A stretch of 64,000 nt of DNA from Algiphilus sp. (GCF_023145115.1 NZ_JAGLEJ010000010.1:110228-174227), one strand, 5' to 3'. Shown: positions 50,212 to 60,084, counted from the first letter of the stretch. The notes: a model not told the origin generated them from the sequence alone. Program-made: numbers and translations.

Positions 50212-51183
50212 ATGGACAAGGACGCACTCAAAGCCCTCGGAACCCGCGTCATCGAGATCGAGCGCGCCGCTCTGGATGCGCTGCACGCGCGCGTGGACGA
50301 CACCTTCGCCCGGGCCTGCGAGCTCTTCCTGGGGTGTCGCGGGCGCGTGGTGGTGACCGGCATGGGCAAGTCGGGGCACATCGCCGGCAAGATCGCGGCA
50401 ACGCTGGCCTCGACCGGAACGCCGGCCTTCTTCGTGCATCCCGGCGAGGCCAGCCACGGCGACCTCGGCATGATCACGCGCGAGGACGTCGTGCTGGCGA
50501 TCTCGAGCTCCGGCGAGACGCACGAGGTGGTCACCATCCTGCCGCTCATCAAGCGGCTCGGCGTGCCGCTGGTCAGCATGACCGGCAAGCCGGAATCGAC
50601 CATGGCGCGCATGGCCGACGTGCATCTGGACATATCGGTGGCACAGGAAGCCTGCCCGCTCAATCTGGCGCCCACCGCCAGCACCACGGTCACGCTGGTG
50701 CTCGGCGACGCGCTGGCGGTGGCGCTGCTCGAGGCGCGCGGCTTCACGCAGGAGGATTTCGCGCGCAGTCATCCCGGCGGCGCGCTCGGGCGGCGCCTGC
50801 TGCTCAAGGTGGCGGATCTCATGCACACCGGCGACGACGTACCCAGCGTGACGGCGGAGACGCCGCTCGCCGAGGCGCTGCTCGAGGTCACGCGCAAGCG
50901 CATGGGCATGACCGTGATCACCGGCACCGACGAGCAGGTGGTGGGCATATTCACCGACGGTGATCTCCGCCGCGTGCTCGAGGCCGGCACCGACATCCAC
51001 GCGGTCCCGGTCCGCCGGGTCATGACCGAGGGCGGGCGCCGCATCGCGAGCTCCGCGCTGGCGGCGGAGGCCGTGCACCGCATGGAGGAACACGCCATCA
51101 CCAGCCTGCTGGTGGAGGACGAGGAAGGCCGCATCTGCGGCGTGGTCCATCTTCACGATCTGCTGCGCGCCGGAGCCGCATGA
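50212..51183 (+). CDS. kdsD: Arabinose-5-phosphate isomerase
   Basis: This 323-aa protein has a SIS domain (about residues 35-170; G-M-G-K-S-G-H-I-A-G-K, S-S-S-G-E-T) plus two CBS domains (about 200-320). It converts ribulose 5-phosphate to arabinose 5-phosphate, the first step of KDO synthesis for LPS. The order kdsD-kdsC-lptC-lptA-lptB is the conserved envelope cluster. The stop overlaps kdsC by 4 bases. Confidence 0.96.
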   Translation: MDKDALKALGTRVIEIERAALDALHARVDDTFARACELFLGCRGRVVVTGMGKSGHIAGKIAATLASTGTPAFFVHPGEASHGDLGMITREDVVLAISSSGETHEVVTILPLIKRLGVPLVSMTGKPESTMARMADVHLDISVAQEACPLNLAPTASTTVTLVLGDALAVALLEARGFTQEDFARSHPGGALGRRLLLKVADLMHTGDDVPSVTAETPLAEALLEVTRKRMGMTVITGTDEQVVGIFTDGDLRRVLEAGTDIHAVPVRRVMTEGGRRIASSALAAEAVHRMEEHAITSLLVEDEEGRICGVVHLHDLLRAGAA

Positions 51184-51701
51184 ACCGGACATTCCCGAAT
51201 ACCGAGACGGTGGCGACGCGCGCGGCGCGCATCCGCTGTCTGTTCCTCGACGTCGACGGCGTGCTCACCGACTGCCGGCTGTGGCTGGCACCGGACGGCA
51301 CCGAGCTCAAGACGGTCCATGTCCGAGACGGTCTCGGCATCAAGCTGCTGCTCGAGGCCGGTATCGCCGTCGCCGTCATCTCCGGCCGGCCGTCACAGGC
51401 CATCCAGCGCCGCCTGGAGAGGCTGGGGGTGCAGCACATCGCGCTGCAGGTCGCCGACAAGCTGCCCGAGTACGAGCGCGTGCGCGACGCCCTGGGCCTG
51501 ACCGACGCCGAGTGCGCGGCCATGGGGGACGACACGCCCGACCTGCCGCTCATGGAACGGGTCGGGCTGGCATTGACGGTGGCCGATGCTCATCCTCGTG
51601 CCCGCGCGGTCGCGCACTGGGCGAGCCAGCACGATGGCGGCTTCGGCGCCGTGCGCGAGGCCGCCGACCTGGTGCTCGCGGCCCGGGGGCGCGAGGCGTG
51701 A
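51180..51701 (+). CDS. kdsC: 3-deoxy-D-manno-octulosonate 8-phosphate phosphatase
   Basis: This 173-aa HAD phosphatase has nucleophile Asp24 and Asp26 in D-V-D-G-V-L-T-D, then I-S-G-R-P-S and G-D-D-T-P-D-L-P. It removes phosphate from KDO-8-P. It overlaps kdsD (ATGA) and lptC (GTGA). Confidence 0.96.
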   Translation: MNRTFPNTETVATRAARIRCLFLDVDGVLTDCRLWLAPDGTELKTVHVRDGLGIKLLLEAGIAVAVISGRPSQAIQRRLERLGVQHIALQVADKLPEYERVRDALGLTDAECAAMGDDTPDLPLMERVGLALTVADAHPRARAVAHWASQHDGGFGAVREAADLVLAARGREA

Positions 51702-52264
51702 GGCGCCCGGCGCGCGACTGGTGGCTGGCACTGCTGCTGGGTGCCGCGGCGGTGCTGTGGCTGGGCAGCATGCTGAGCGACGGCGGCGGCCCGACCGGCG
51801 ACACCGCGGTGGCCGTCGCCGATCCGCCGCGCTACACGGTGCGCGGCGCCCGGTGGACCCGCAGCGACGAGACCGGCGCACCGCTGTTCAGCGTTCGCGC
51901 CGAAGCGCTCACCGTGTTCGCGAGCGAGCGCGTCGCCATCGAGGCACCGCGCGTCATCGGTCTGGGCAACCACGACGTGTGGTCGCTGCAGGCGCCGCGC
52001 GGCGAAGTCCCCGCCGGAACGCGCGCGCTGGAGCTGACCGGCGGCGTGACGATCGCCGGCCAGTGGCCGGACGGCGCCGCGCTGGATGGCGAGCTGGCGC
52101 GACTGACGGCCGACGCCGGGAGCCGGGAACTGCGCAGCGACGCCGATGTGCGGCTCGACGGCCCCGGCCGCAGCATGCGCGGCACCGGGCTGCGCGCCGA
52201 CTGGGATGGGGGCCGGCTGCGGGTCCTCGAGAACGTACGGATGCAATACGATGACCCGGCCTGA
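51698..52264 (+). CDS. lptC: LPS export system protein LptC
   Basis: This 188-aa bitopic protein has one transmembrane helix (about residues 8-25) and a periplasmic beta-jellyroll part. It passes LPS from LptB2FG to LptA. Sequence conservation in this family is low, and the call rests on the helix, the length and its position between kdsC and lptA. The GTG start overlaps the kdsC stop; the end overlaps lptA by 14 bases. Confidence 0.9.
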   Translation: MRRPARDWWLALLLGAAAVLWLGSMLSDGGGPTGDTAVAVADPPRYTVRGARWTRSDETGAPLFSVRAEALTVFASERVAIEAPRVIGLGNHDVWSLQAPRGEVPAGTRALELTGGVTIAGQWPDGAALDGELARLTADAGSRELRSDADVRLDGPGRSMRGTGLRADWDGGRLRVLENVRMQYDDPA

Positions 52265-52790
52265 CAGGCGCACCTGCGGCGCGGCCGTGCTGCTGGCGGC
52301 GATGACGCTGGGCGGCAACGCCGGCGCACAGGACGCGGTGCCGGATCGCCTCGCCGGCCAGGCCCCCATGGAGATATCGGCATCGTCCGCGGAGCTGACC
52401 CGCGACGGCAACATGCGCTACAGCGGGGATGTCGTCTTCACCAGCCGGAACCTGGAAGTCCGCGGCGACACGCTGGTGCTGGAGCGCAACACCGACGACG
52501 GCGTGCACGTGCGCATCAGCGGCCAGCCCGCCGAGCTCACGCACACGCCGCCCGAGAGCGAGTCCGACCGGCGCCCCATCGAGGCACGGGCGCAGCGCAT
52601 CGCCTATCACCGCGGCAGCGGCGTGGTCGAGCTCGAGGGCGCGGTGGCACTGACCCGCGGCACCGACCGCCTGCGCGGCGAGCAGCTCCGCTACGAGATC
52701 GCCAGCCAGCGCATCACCGCGAACGGCGGCAGCGGTGGGCGCGTCCGCATCACCATCGACCCCGAGACCGTCGAGGATCTGCGCGAATGA
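52251..52790 (+). CDS. lptA: LPS transport periplasmic protein LptA
   Basis: This 179-aa OstA-fold protein has a signal peptide ending at A-G-A-Q. Motifs are P-M-E-I-S-A-S-S-A-E-L, V-V-F-T-S-R-N-L-E-V-R-G-D-T-L and R-I-A-Y-H-R-G-S-G-V-V-E-L-E-G. It forms the LPS bridge across the periplasm. The ATG lies inside the lptC end and the stop overlaps lptB by 4 bases. Confidence 0.94.
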   Translation: MTRPDRRTCGAAVLLAAMTLGGNAGAQDAVPDRLAGQAPMEISASSAELTRDGNMRYSGDVVFTSRNLEVRGDTLVLERNTDDGVHVRISGQPAELTHTPPESESDRRPIEARAQRIAYHRGSGVVELEGAVALTRGTDRLRGEQLRYEIASQRITANGGSGGRVRITIDPETVEDLRE

Positions 52791-53551
52791 ATCCGGACGA
52801 CGACGCAGCGCCGCGCAGCGATGGCCCGGGCGTCTTCAGCGCGCGCAACCTGCACAAGCGCTTCAAGAAGACCACGGTGGTCCACGATGTCTCGCTGACC
52901 GTGCGCGCCGGCGAGGTCGTCGGCCTGCTCGGCCCCAACGGCGCCGGAAAGACCACCTCCTTCTACATGATGGTCGGGCTGATCGCGGCCGACGGCGGCA
53001 CCATCACGCTCGACGGGCACGACGTCACGCGCACGCCCATGCACGTGCGCGCCCGGCGCGGAGTCGGCTATCTGCCGCAGGAAGCCAGCGTCTTCCGCAA
53101 GCTGACCACGGCCGAGAACATCCTCGCCATCCTGGAGACGCGCAGGGATCTCTCGCGCGCCCGGCGCAACGAGGAGATGGAACGCCTGCTCGAGGAGTTC
53201 CACATCGGCCGCGTGCGCGACAACCTCGGCATGGCGCTGTCCGGCGGCGAGCGCCGGCGCGTGGAGATCGCGCGCGCGCTGGCCGCCAATCCGCGCTTCG
53301 TGCTGCTCGATGAGCCCTTCGCGGGCGTCGACCCGATCGCGGTCAAGGACATCCAGAGCATCGTGCAGCACCTGCGCGCCCGCGACATCGGCGTGCTGGT
53401 CACCGACCACAACGTGCGCGAGATGCTGGGCATCTGCTCGCACGCCTACATCCTGGCCGAGGGCCGCGTCATCGCCGAGGGCCGGCCCGACGAGATCGAG
53501 CAGAACCAGCAGGTGCGCGAGGTCTACCTGGGACACGACTTCCGGCGCTGA
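52787..53551 (+). CDS. lptB: LPS export ABC transporter ATP-binding protein LptB
   Basis: This 254-aa ATPase has Walker A G-P-N-G-A-G-K-T-T, Q-loop L-P-Q-E-A-S-V-F, signature L-S-G-G-E-R-R-R and Walker B L-L-D-E-P-F-A-G-V-D. It powers LPS extraction with LptFG, which is not in the window. In most relatives rpoN follows directly; here three unrelated genes intervene. Confidence 0.97.
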   Translation: MNPDDDAAPRSDGPGVFSARNLHKRFKKTTVVHDVSLTVRAGEVVGLLGPNGAGKTTSFYMMVGLIAADGGTITLDGHDVTRTPMHVRARRGVGYLPQEASVFRKLTTAENILAILETRRDLSRARRNEEMERLLEEFHIGRVRDNLGMALSGGERRRVEIARALAANPRFVLLDEPFAGVDPIAVKDIQSIVQHLRARDIGVLVTDHNVREMLGICSHAYILAEGRVIAEGRPDEIEQNQQVREVYLGHDFRR

Positions 53552-53638
53552 CAGGCGGCACGCGCCGCGATCGCCCCGGTGCAGGCCTTAAGATTCCGGG
53601 CCGAGCCTCATCCGGAACCGCACCGCGACCGCCACGCC

Positions 53639-55405
53639 ATGTTCTCCGTCCCCCTGTTCAGCGCGCTCCGCGCCAGCCTGCGCGACCACTATGACCTCTC
53701 CGACGTCCGCCGGGATGCGCTGGCCGGCATCACGGTCGGCATGGTGGCGGTCCCGCTGTCGATGGCGCTGGCGATCGCCACTGGTGTGCCACCGCAGCAC
53801 GGCCTCTACACGGCCATCGTCGCAGGAGCAGTGGCAGCGCTGGCCGGTGGCTCGCGCTTCAACGTCACCGGGCCGACCGCCGCCTTCGTGGTCATCCTGT
53901 TCCCCATCGTCGCCGAGCACGGTCTCGGCGGCCTCCTGATCGCCACGCTGATGGCCGGCTGCATCCTCGTCGCCCTGGGCCTCGGCGGCATGGGACGCCT
54001 CATCCAGTTCGTTCCCTATCCGGTGGTGCTCGGTTTCACCAGCGGCATCGCGCTGGTGATCGCCGCGCTGCAGATCCCGCAGTTCATCGGCCTCGACGGA
54101 GCGGGAGCGGGCCATCTGCTGGCGAGCCTCGCCGACACCGTCGCGCATCTGGCCGAACTGCACCCGAGCACGCTCGCCGTCGGCGTCCTTTCCCTCGCGG
54201 CACTGCTGCTCTGGCCGCGCCTGAAGACCCCGGTACCGGCGCCCCTGATCGGGCTCGCGGCCGGCGCGGCGGCCGCATGGGTCGCCAATCACGTCATGCC
54301 CGGAGACGGCGCCCCGGTGGCCACCATCGCGTCCGAGTTCGAATGGCGGATCGGCGAGCAGAGCGGCAGCGGCGTACCCCCGGCGCCGCCGACGGCCGTC
54401 CTCCCCTGGCGCCTTCCCGGTGCCGACGGCGAAACCCTGCGCGTGGATCTCGCACTGATCCGCGACCTCGCTGGTCCGGCCTTTGCCATCGCGATGCTGG
54501 CCGCCATCGAGTCGCTGCTCTGCTCCGTGGTCGCGGACGGCATGACGCGAACCCGCCACGACGCCAACGGCGAGCTCGTCGGCCAGGGCCTCGCCAACCT
54601 GGTCGCCCCGTTCTTCGGCGGCATCACCGCCACCGCCGCGCTCGCACGCACGGCGACCAACATCCGCAGCGGCGGGCGCTCGCCGATCGCCGCGGTGACG
54701 CACGCGCTGGTGGTGCTGCTGGCCATGGTCGCGCTGGCACCCCTGCTCGGCCTGGTGCCGATGAGCGCGCTGGCCGCGCTGCTGTTCGTGGTGGCGTGGA
54801 ACATGAGCGAAGCCCGGCACTTCGTACGCACGCTGCGCTCGGCACCGCCCGGCGATGTCGCCGTGCTCGTGGCCTGCTTCGGGCTCACCGTGTTCGTCGA
54901 CATGGTGGTGGCGGTGGCCGTGGGCACCGGCCTCGCCGGTGCGCTGTTCATCCGTCGCATGGCGCTGCTGACGCACGCCGACCGTGTCGACGCGCCCCGC
55001 GGGGACAGCGGCACGCCGCTGCCCGCCTCGACCGCGGTCTACGACGTCAACGGCCCGCTCTTCTTCGCGGCGGCGGAAAAGGCACTCGCCACGCTGCACC
55101 GGATCGATCCCGACGTGCGGACCGTCATCATCGACATGCACGACGTGCCCAGCATGGACGCGACCGCCATCGTGACCCTGCGCGGCGTGATCGATGACAT
55201 GCAGCAACGCGGCGTGGCGCTGATCCTGGTCGGACTCCCGGCCCGCATCATCCTCAAGCTGCGCCGCGCCGGCATCCGCCGGTCTCCGGGCGTGCTGACC
55301 TACTGCAGCGGGCTCGACCGCGCGGCCGGAACCGCGCGGCGCTGGGAGGGCGCCGACACGGAACCGGATGCGGCAACCGCGCACGGGAGCGCGAAGCCGC
55401 TCTAG
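53639..55405 (+). CDS. SulP family anion transporter with STAS domain
   Basis: This 588-aa protein has about 12-14 hydrophobic segments in the first 450 residues with the SulP motif T-G-P-T-A-A-F. A C-terminal STAS domain (about residues 470-565) contains D-M-H-D-V-P-S-M-D-A-T-A. It resembles DauA/YchM, which moves dicarboxylates, and other members move sulfate or bicarbonate. The substrate is not assigned. It is part of a 5-kb insertion between lptB and rpoN. Confidence 0.92.
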   Translation: MFSVPLFSALRASLRDHYDLSDVRRDALAGITVGMVAVPLSMALAIATGVPPQHGLYTAIVAGAVAALAGGSRFNVTGPTAAFVVILFPIVAEHGLGGLLIATLMAGCILVALGLGGMGRLIQFVPYPVVLGFTSGIALVIAALQIPQFIGLDGAGAGHLLASLADTVAHLAELHPSTLAVGVLSLAALLLWPRLKTPVPAPLIGLAAGAAAAWVANHVMPGDGAPVATIASEFEWRIGEQSGSGVPPAPPTAVLPWRLPGADGETLRVDLALIRDLAGPAFAIAMLAAIESLLCSVVADGMTRTRHDANGELVGQGLANLVAPFFGGITATAALARTATNIRSGGRSPIAAVTHALVVLLAMVALAPLLGLVPMSALAALLFVVAWNMSEARHFVRTLRSAPPGDVAVLVACFGLTVFVDMVVAVAVGTGLAGALFIRRMALLTHADRVDAPRGDSGTPLPASTAVYDVNGPLFFAAAEKALATLHRIDPDVRTVIIDMHDVPSMDATAIVTLRGVIDDMQQRGVALILVGLPARIILKLRRAGIRRSPGVLTYCSGLDRAAGTARRWEGADTEPDAATAHGSAKPL

Positions 55406-55472
55406 CAGCGGCCCCGCGCTCACCGTCGCGGTCGGAAGCGGCGCCCCGCCATCGCCGGCGAGGGCGACGCGA

Positions 55473-57575
55473 TCAACCTCCGGCCAGGCCGTCCTCGCGC
55501 GCGTCCAGGTTCTGGATGCGCGCGTCGTCGGCCGGCGCCTGCTCGGCGGCGTCGAAGGCGCTGCCGGCATCGGCGTGGAACGCGGCGAGGTACTCGGCCA
55601 GCGCGTCCTGCTCGCCACCCGACGGCGAAAAGTCGAAGGCGCCCGCATCGTATTCGGCGGCATCGAAATCGGCGTCGAGATCCGCGCGCTGCGGGTTGCT
55701 CAGCCCCTTGAACGGATAGCCATCGCCGCAGTCGTCGCTGGCTTCCCCGCCACTGTCGGGCACGCAGCCGACCAGGAAGTTGAGCACCGCCATGCGGAAG
55801 GTGCGGCTCGGGTTGCCCTGCAGTGCGCCACCGGCCACGACGGTGTCGGTACCGCCGCCGGGCTGCGTCACGACCAGGGTCCGGATGCGCTCGCCGGTGG
55901 TGGCTGCGCCCTGGTTGGTATCGCCGCCGCTGCGCGCGGTGGCGCCGGGATCGAAGGAGAAGGCCATGCCACCGATCTGCGGGAACTGGCCGGCAGTGAC
56001 GCCGGGCGCGAATGCGGAGACGGCATGCTCCATGACGTCCCGGAGTTCCGCCGCGGTGAGCGTCACCATGGCGACGCCGTTGTTGAAGGCCAGCGCCGTC
56101 TCGATGTCGAGCTGCGAGACACCACCCGCGGGCTTGCCGAAGTCGTTGGCATCGGGCGGGCCGAGCACGACATCGTCCGGATCGTTCGAGCCGGCCGGCT
56201 GGGTGACGGTGCCGATGGCCGCGCGGATGCCGCCGCCGTTCTTCAGCGAGATGACCACGTCCTCGTCGGCGCGGCGCGCGTACCAGAGGTTGGCGTCGGC
56301 GGTGAGATTGCCGAGGTTGGTCTCCTCGGTGCGGACGCTGCCGCGGCGGCCATCCAGGAAGACCTCGGTGATGCCGGTGGCGACGCCGTCCTTGTCGCCG
56401 AGCACGCCGCGCAGCGCGTCGGCCACATCCACGACATCGCCGATGGGCGCACCCTGCACGCTGTCGACCACGCTGTCGATGGCGGCCCAGGCGCCGTTGT
56501 CGGCCGGATCGAGGGTATCCTCGAGAATGACGCCGCTCTCGTCGAAGCCGACGATCAGCCGGCCGAGGTACTTGTAGTCGCCATCGACATTGACCAGCAG
56601 CACGGGCTCGTCGCTCGGCGACCGGTAGACGAGCGGATAGTCGTCGGCAGCACTGTCGCCGGGCCGCAGGTCGTCGTTGGCGTCGGCGAGCAGCGTGTTG
56701 GAGCCGCCGGCAACGATGATGTCGACGTTCTCCAGACGCGTGGCCAGTGCCTGCTCGACGGCGATCTGCTGCATGTGGGCCAGCACGATGATCTTGTCGA
56801 TGCCATCGCCGGACAGGGCGTCGACCGCCGGCTGGATGGCCGCGGCGAGCGCGTCGATGGCTTCCAGCGCATCGCTGACGTCGTCGGGCGCGACACCGAT
56901 GCTGCCGGTGCTGGTGATCGACGGCAGCGTCGGCGTCACCGCGCCGACCACGCCGATGCGCTCGCCGCCGACGGTCAGCACTGCGCTGGGCGCGAGCTCA
57001 CCGGCGATGTCAGCGGCGTCACTGCCGCCGGGGTTCGCCAGGTCGCTGGTGCTGTCATCGGCGCCGAAGTCGAGATTGCTCGACAGATACGGGAAAGCGG
57101 CACCGGACCAGGCGTCGTCGGCGCCGATGATGCCGGCGAACTCGCCGGGACCGCCGTCCAGATCGTGATTGCCCACCGCGGAGGCCTGCAGACCGAGCGC
57201 GTTGAGGATGGCCACCTCGCCGCGCCCGACACCGGGCACGCCCACGGCGTTGGCAAGCGCATCCTCGGCGCTGGCCTGGTAGATCGGGCCGGGGATGTAG
57301 TTGTCGCCGGAGGACAGCAGCACCGTGCTGTCCGGCCGCTGCGCGCGGAAGGCGTCGACCAGCGCCGAGAAGGCGTCGACGTTGGCGAGCGCGGCGGTGC
57401 CGCCGCCGTCGACATCGGCGAAGTGCAGCAGCTGCAGCTCGAAGTCCGGCTCGATGACCGGGTTCCCGCCACCGTCGTCGCCGGGCAGCGTGTTGTTGAG
57501 GCCGTCGCAGGCGGCGGTGGCCGTCGCGAGCGCGACGATGGGAAACAGCGACAGGAATCGACGGTCTGCGCGCAT
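55473..57575 (-). CDS. 5'-nucleotidase/calcineurin-like phosphoesterase lipoprotein
   Basis: This 700-aa exported lipoprotein has a lipobox at Cys23 (A-T-A-A-C) and a metallophosphoesterase domain with H-F-A-D-V-D, S-S-G-D-N-Y and V-G-N-H-D-L-D. A 5'-nucleotidase C-terminal domain follows from about residue 380 (L-G-N-L-T-A-D-A, N-G-G-G-I-R-A-A). It is acid- and Asp/Gly-rich, as in surface nucleotidases of the UshA/NucA type. It probably frees phosphate and nucleosides outside the inner membrane. It is the only minus-strand gene after 48.6 kb. Confidence 0.9.
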   Translation of the reverse strand: MRADRRFLSLFPIVALATATAACDGLNNTLPGDDGGGNPVIEPDFELQLLHFADVDGGGTAALANVDAFSALVDAFRAQRPDSTVLLSSGDNYIPGPIYQASAEDALANAVGVPGVGRGEVAILNALGLQASAVGNHDLDGGPGEFAGIIGADDAWSGAAFPYLSSNLDFGADDSTSDLANPGGSDAADIAGELAPSAVLTVGGERIGVVGAVTPTLPSITSTGSIGVAPDDVSDALEAIDALAAAIQPAVDALSGDGIDKIIVLAHMQQIAVEQALATRLENVDIIVAGGSNTLLADANDDLRPGDSAADDYPLVYRSPSDEPVLLVNVDGDYKYLGRLIVGFDESGVILEDTLDPADNGAWAAIDSVVDSVQGAPIGDVVDVADALRGVLGDKDGVATGITEVFLDGRRGSVRTEETNLGNLTADANLWYARRADEDVVISLKNGGGIRAAIGTVTQPAGSNDPDDVVLGPPDANDFGKPAGGVSQLDIETALAFNNGVAMVTLTAAELRDVMEHAVSAFAPGVTAGQFPQIGGMAFSFDPGATARSGGDTNQGAATTGERIRTLVVTQPGGGTDTVVAGGALQGNPSRTFRMAVLNFLVGCVPDSGGEASDDCGDGYPFKGLSNPQRADLDADFDAAEYDAGAFDFSPSGGEQDALAEYLAAFHADAGSAFDAAEQAPADDARIQNLDAREDGLAGG

Positions 57576-57733
57576 GGGAATCGTTCGGGTAGTGGAAAGC
57601 CTCGCGGAGGCTAAGCACCGCCCGTGACCGTGCCGTTAAGGGGGCATTGCGGCGTCGTGACAGGCGCGCCACTTGTGATGACGGCGGCGGCGGCGTAGCG
57701 TGAATCGCCCACTGCCCCGGAGGAGACCGGCGC

Positions 57734-58489
57734 ATGAGCCAGGCACGCGACAACACCCCGGTCGAGACCGAAGCCACCATCCGCCGCGATCTCGCGGCGG
57801 CCTACCGGCTGGTGGCGCTGTTCGGCTGGGACGACCTCGTCTTCACGCATCTCACGGCGAAGGTGCCGGGGCCCGAGCACCACTTCCTGATCAACCCCTA
57901 CGGGATGATGTTCGAGGAGATCACCGCCTCGAGCCTGGTCAAGATCGACGCCGCCGGCAACAAGGTCGAGGACAGCCCGTGGCCGGTGAATCCGGCCGGC
58001 TTCCTGATCCACAGCACGATCCACGGCGCCCGCGACGATGCGGCCTGCGTCATGCACACCCATTCGCTCAACGGGGTCGCCGTGTCGGCGCAGAAGGACA
58101 GCGTGCAGCCGCTGTCGCAGCAGTCGCTGTTCGTGCTCGCCAGCCTCGCCTATCACGACTACGAGGGGGTGGCGCTGGAGGAGGACGAGCGCGCGCGGCT
58201 GGTGGCCGACATCGGTGACGCCCGCTTCCTCATGCTCCGCAATCACGGGCTGCTGACGGTCGGCGCCAGCGTCGCCGAGGCCTTCCTCGAGATGTACCTC
58301 TTCGAGGCCGCGTGCACGATCCAGGTGCGCGCGCTCTCGGGCGGCGGCGAACAGACGCGCATCGGCCCGGATATCCTTGCCGGCGCCGAGCGCATGCAGC
58401 GGCAGGTCACCCACAACCAGGGTGCGGCACTGGTATGGCCGGGCCTGCTGCGCCGGCTCGACCGGGTCAATCCCGGCTATGAGGCCTGA
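57734..58489 (+). CDS. Class II aldolase/adducin family protein
   Basis: This 251-aa protein has the fold of fuculose-phosphate aldolase and adducin heads: D-L-A-A-A-Y-R-L-V-A-L-F-G-W-D-D-L-V-F-T-H, I-N-P-Y-G, the zinc pair in M-H-T-H-S, and M-L-R-N-H-G-L-L-T-V-G. Many bacterial members have no proven aldolase activity. A sugar-phosphate substrate cannot be named. GGAGGAGA precedes the ATG. Confidence 0.9.
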   Translation: MSQARDNTPVETEATIRRDLAAAYRLVALFGWDDLVFTHLTAKVPGPEHHFLINPYGMMFEEITASSLVKIDAAGNKVEDSPWPVNPAGFLIHSTIHGARDDAACVMHTHSLNGVAVSAQKDSVQPLSQQSLFVLASLAYHDYEGVALEEDERARLVADIGDARFLMLRNHGLLTVGASVAEAFLEMYLFEAACTIQVRALSGGGEQTRIGPDILAGAERMQRQVTHNQGAALVWPGLLRRLDRVNPGYEA

Positions 58490-58629
58490 ACGCCGCGCAG
58501 CGCCCGGACGTGCACGCGGCGACCGACGTACGGCGCGCACGCGACCGTCGGGCGGTGGGCGCAACGGCGACATCCGTCGCTCGCGGGCGCTACAATCAGC
58601 GCTATGCAAGATTCGTGCAAGCTGCGGTC

Positions 58630-60084
58630 ATGAAGCAGTCGCTTTCGCTCAAGCTCGGCCAGAGCCTGGCGATGACGCCGGCGCTGCAGCAGGCCATCCG
58701 CATGCTGCAGCTGTCCAGTCTGGAGCTGCAGGCCGAAGTCACCGAGATGCTCGACCAGAACTTCATGCTGGAGACGGTCGAGAACAGCGAGGACCGTGCC
58801 GGAAGCGACGGCGAGGTGCTGCTCAACCCGTCCGAGCGCGGCCCCGACGCCGAGCAGCCGGCAACCGCCGAAGCGCCCGAGCTGGACGCACCGGCGAGCA
58901 CCGCCGACGACTGGTCGATGGAGGACTCGGGCTGGCGTGACAGCAGCGGCGACACCGAGCGCTACGAGTACCAGCAGGCCAATCTTCACGAGGCCGGCGA
59001 CCTGCGCGAGCATCTCGCGTGGCAGGCCAACCTCTGCACGCTCGAGGGCGTCGCGCGGGAACTGCTCGCGCATCTCATCGACGCGATCAACGACGACGGC
59101 TATCTCGACGACTGGGACGGCATCGCGCAGCGACTGGCCGGCGACGACGAGACGCGCGCCGAGGCGCTGCACGAGGCCCTGGCCATGCTGCAGAGCCTGG
59201 ACCCCACCGGCGTCGGCGCGCGCGACGTGCCGGAGTGCCTCCTGCTGCAGCTGCGCCACCCCGAGCACGAAGTCGACGACGACGTGCTGGACACTGCGCG
59301 GCGCATCGTGCGCGACCATCTCGACCTGCTCGCGCGCCACGATCACGACCGTCTGGCGCGCGCCGTCGGCTGCGACACCGATACCGTCAACGCCGCCATC
59401 CAGTGCATCCGCGGCCTGTCGCCGCACCCCGGCCGCGCCTTCCAGGGCGCGCCGCCGGACTACGTGGTGCCGGACGTGCTGGTCGCCAAGCGCAACGGCA
59501 TCTGGCAGGTCCATCTCAACCCCGAGGCCGTGCCGCGCGTGCGCATCAACCGCCAGTACGCGGCGCTGGTCCGGCGTGCCGAGCGCTCCGACGAGCAGCA
59601 GACGCTGCGCCGCCACCTGCAGGAGGCCAAGCAGCTGGTCTCGGCGCTGCGCGCCCGTCATGACACCCTGCTGCGGGTGGCGCACTGCATCGTTGAACAG
59701 CAGGCCGCTTTCATGGAACATGGCGTCGAGCACATGCGGCCACTCGTGCTCCGCGAGATCGCCGAGCGGCTCGGCATCCACGAGTCGACGGTGTCGCGCG
59801 CCACGGCCAACAAGTACATGCTGACGCCGCTGGGCGTCTTCGAACTGAAGTACTTCTTTTCCAGTTCCATCCGCACAACGAAAGGAGGCTCCGCGTCCGC
59901 TACCGCTATCCAGGCCAAGCTCAAGCGGCTCATCCAGGCGGAGCCCACCGGCAAACCCCTGTCGGATGCGCGCCTGTCCGAGCTGCTGCGGGACGAGGGC
60001 ATGGAGGTCGCCCGTCGCACCGTCGCCAAGTACCGGGAAGGCATGGGCATCCCCCCCGCTCACGAACGTCGCCGCATGGCCTGA
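58630..60084 (+). CDS. rpoN: RNA polymerase sigma-54 factor
   Basis: This 484-aa protein has N-terminal region I M-K-Q-S-L-S-L-K-L-G-Q-S-L-A-M-T-P-A-L-Q, an acidic region II (about residues 50-110), a core-binding domain, the helix-turn-helix and the RpoN box A-R-R-T-V-A-K-Y-R-E near the C terminus. It recognises -24/-12 promoters and needs AAA+ activators. The ATG at 58630 gives the canonical start; the frame extends upstream without conserved sequence. It is first in the rpoN-hpf-ptsN block. Confidence 0.97.
   Translation: MKQSLSLKLGQSLAMTPALQQAIRMLQLSSLELQAEVTEMLDQNFMLETVENSEDRAGSDGEVLLNPSERGPDAEQPATAEAPELDAPASTADDWSMEDSGWRDSSGDTERYEYQQANLHEAGDLREHLAWQANLCTLEGVARELLAHLIDAINDDGYLDDWDGIAQRLAGDDETRAEALHEALAMLQSLDPTGVGARDVPECLLLQLRHPEHEVDDDVLDTARRIVRDHLDLLARHDHDRLARAVGCDTDTVNAAIQCIRGLSPHPGRAFQGAPPDYVVPDVLVAKRNGIWQVHLNPEAVPRVRINRQYAALVRRAERSDEQQTLRRHLQEAKQLVSALRARHDTLLRVAHCIVEQQAAFMEHGVEHMRPLVLREIAERLGIHESTVSRATANKYMLTPLGVFELKYFFSSSIRTTKGGSASATAIQAKLKRLIQAEPTGKPLSDARLSELLRDEGMEVARRTVAKYREGMGIPPAHERRRMA

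Noticed and set aside
53588..55663. A 691-codon open frame antisense to the SulP gene
   Set aside because: It is an Arg/His-rich shadow with no membrane segments or motifs; SulP is well supported.
55368..57614. A 748-codon open frame antisense to the 5'-nucleotidase gene
   Set aside because: It mirrors the nucleotidase codons, and its Val/Gly/Asp/Arg-rich sequence shows no domain. The opposite frame has a lipobox and phosphoesterase motifs.
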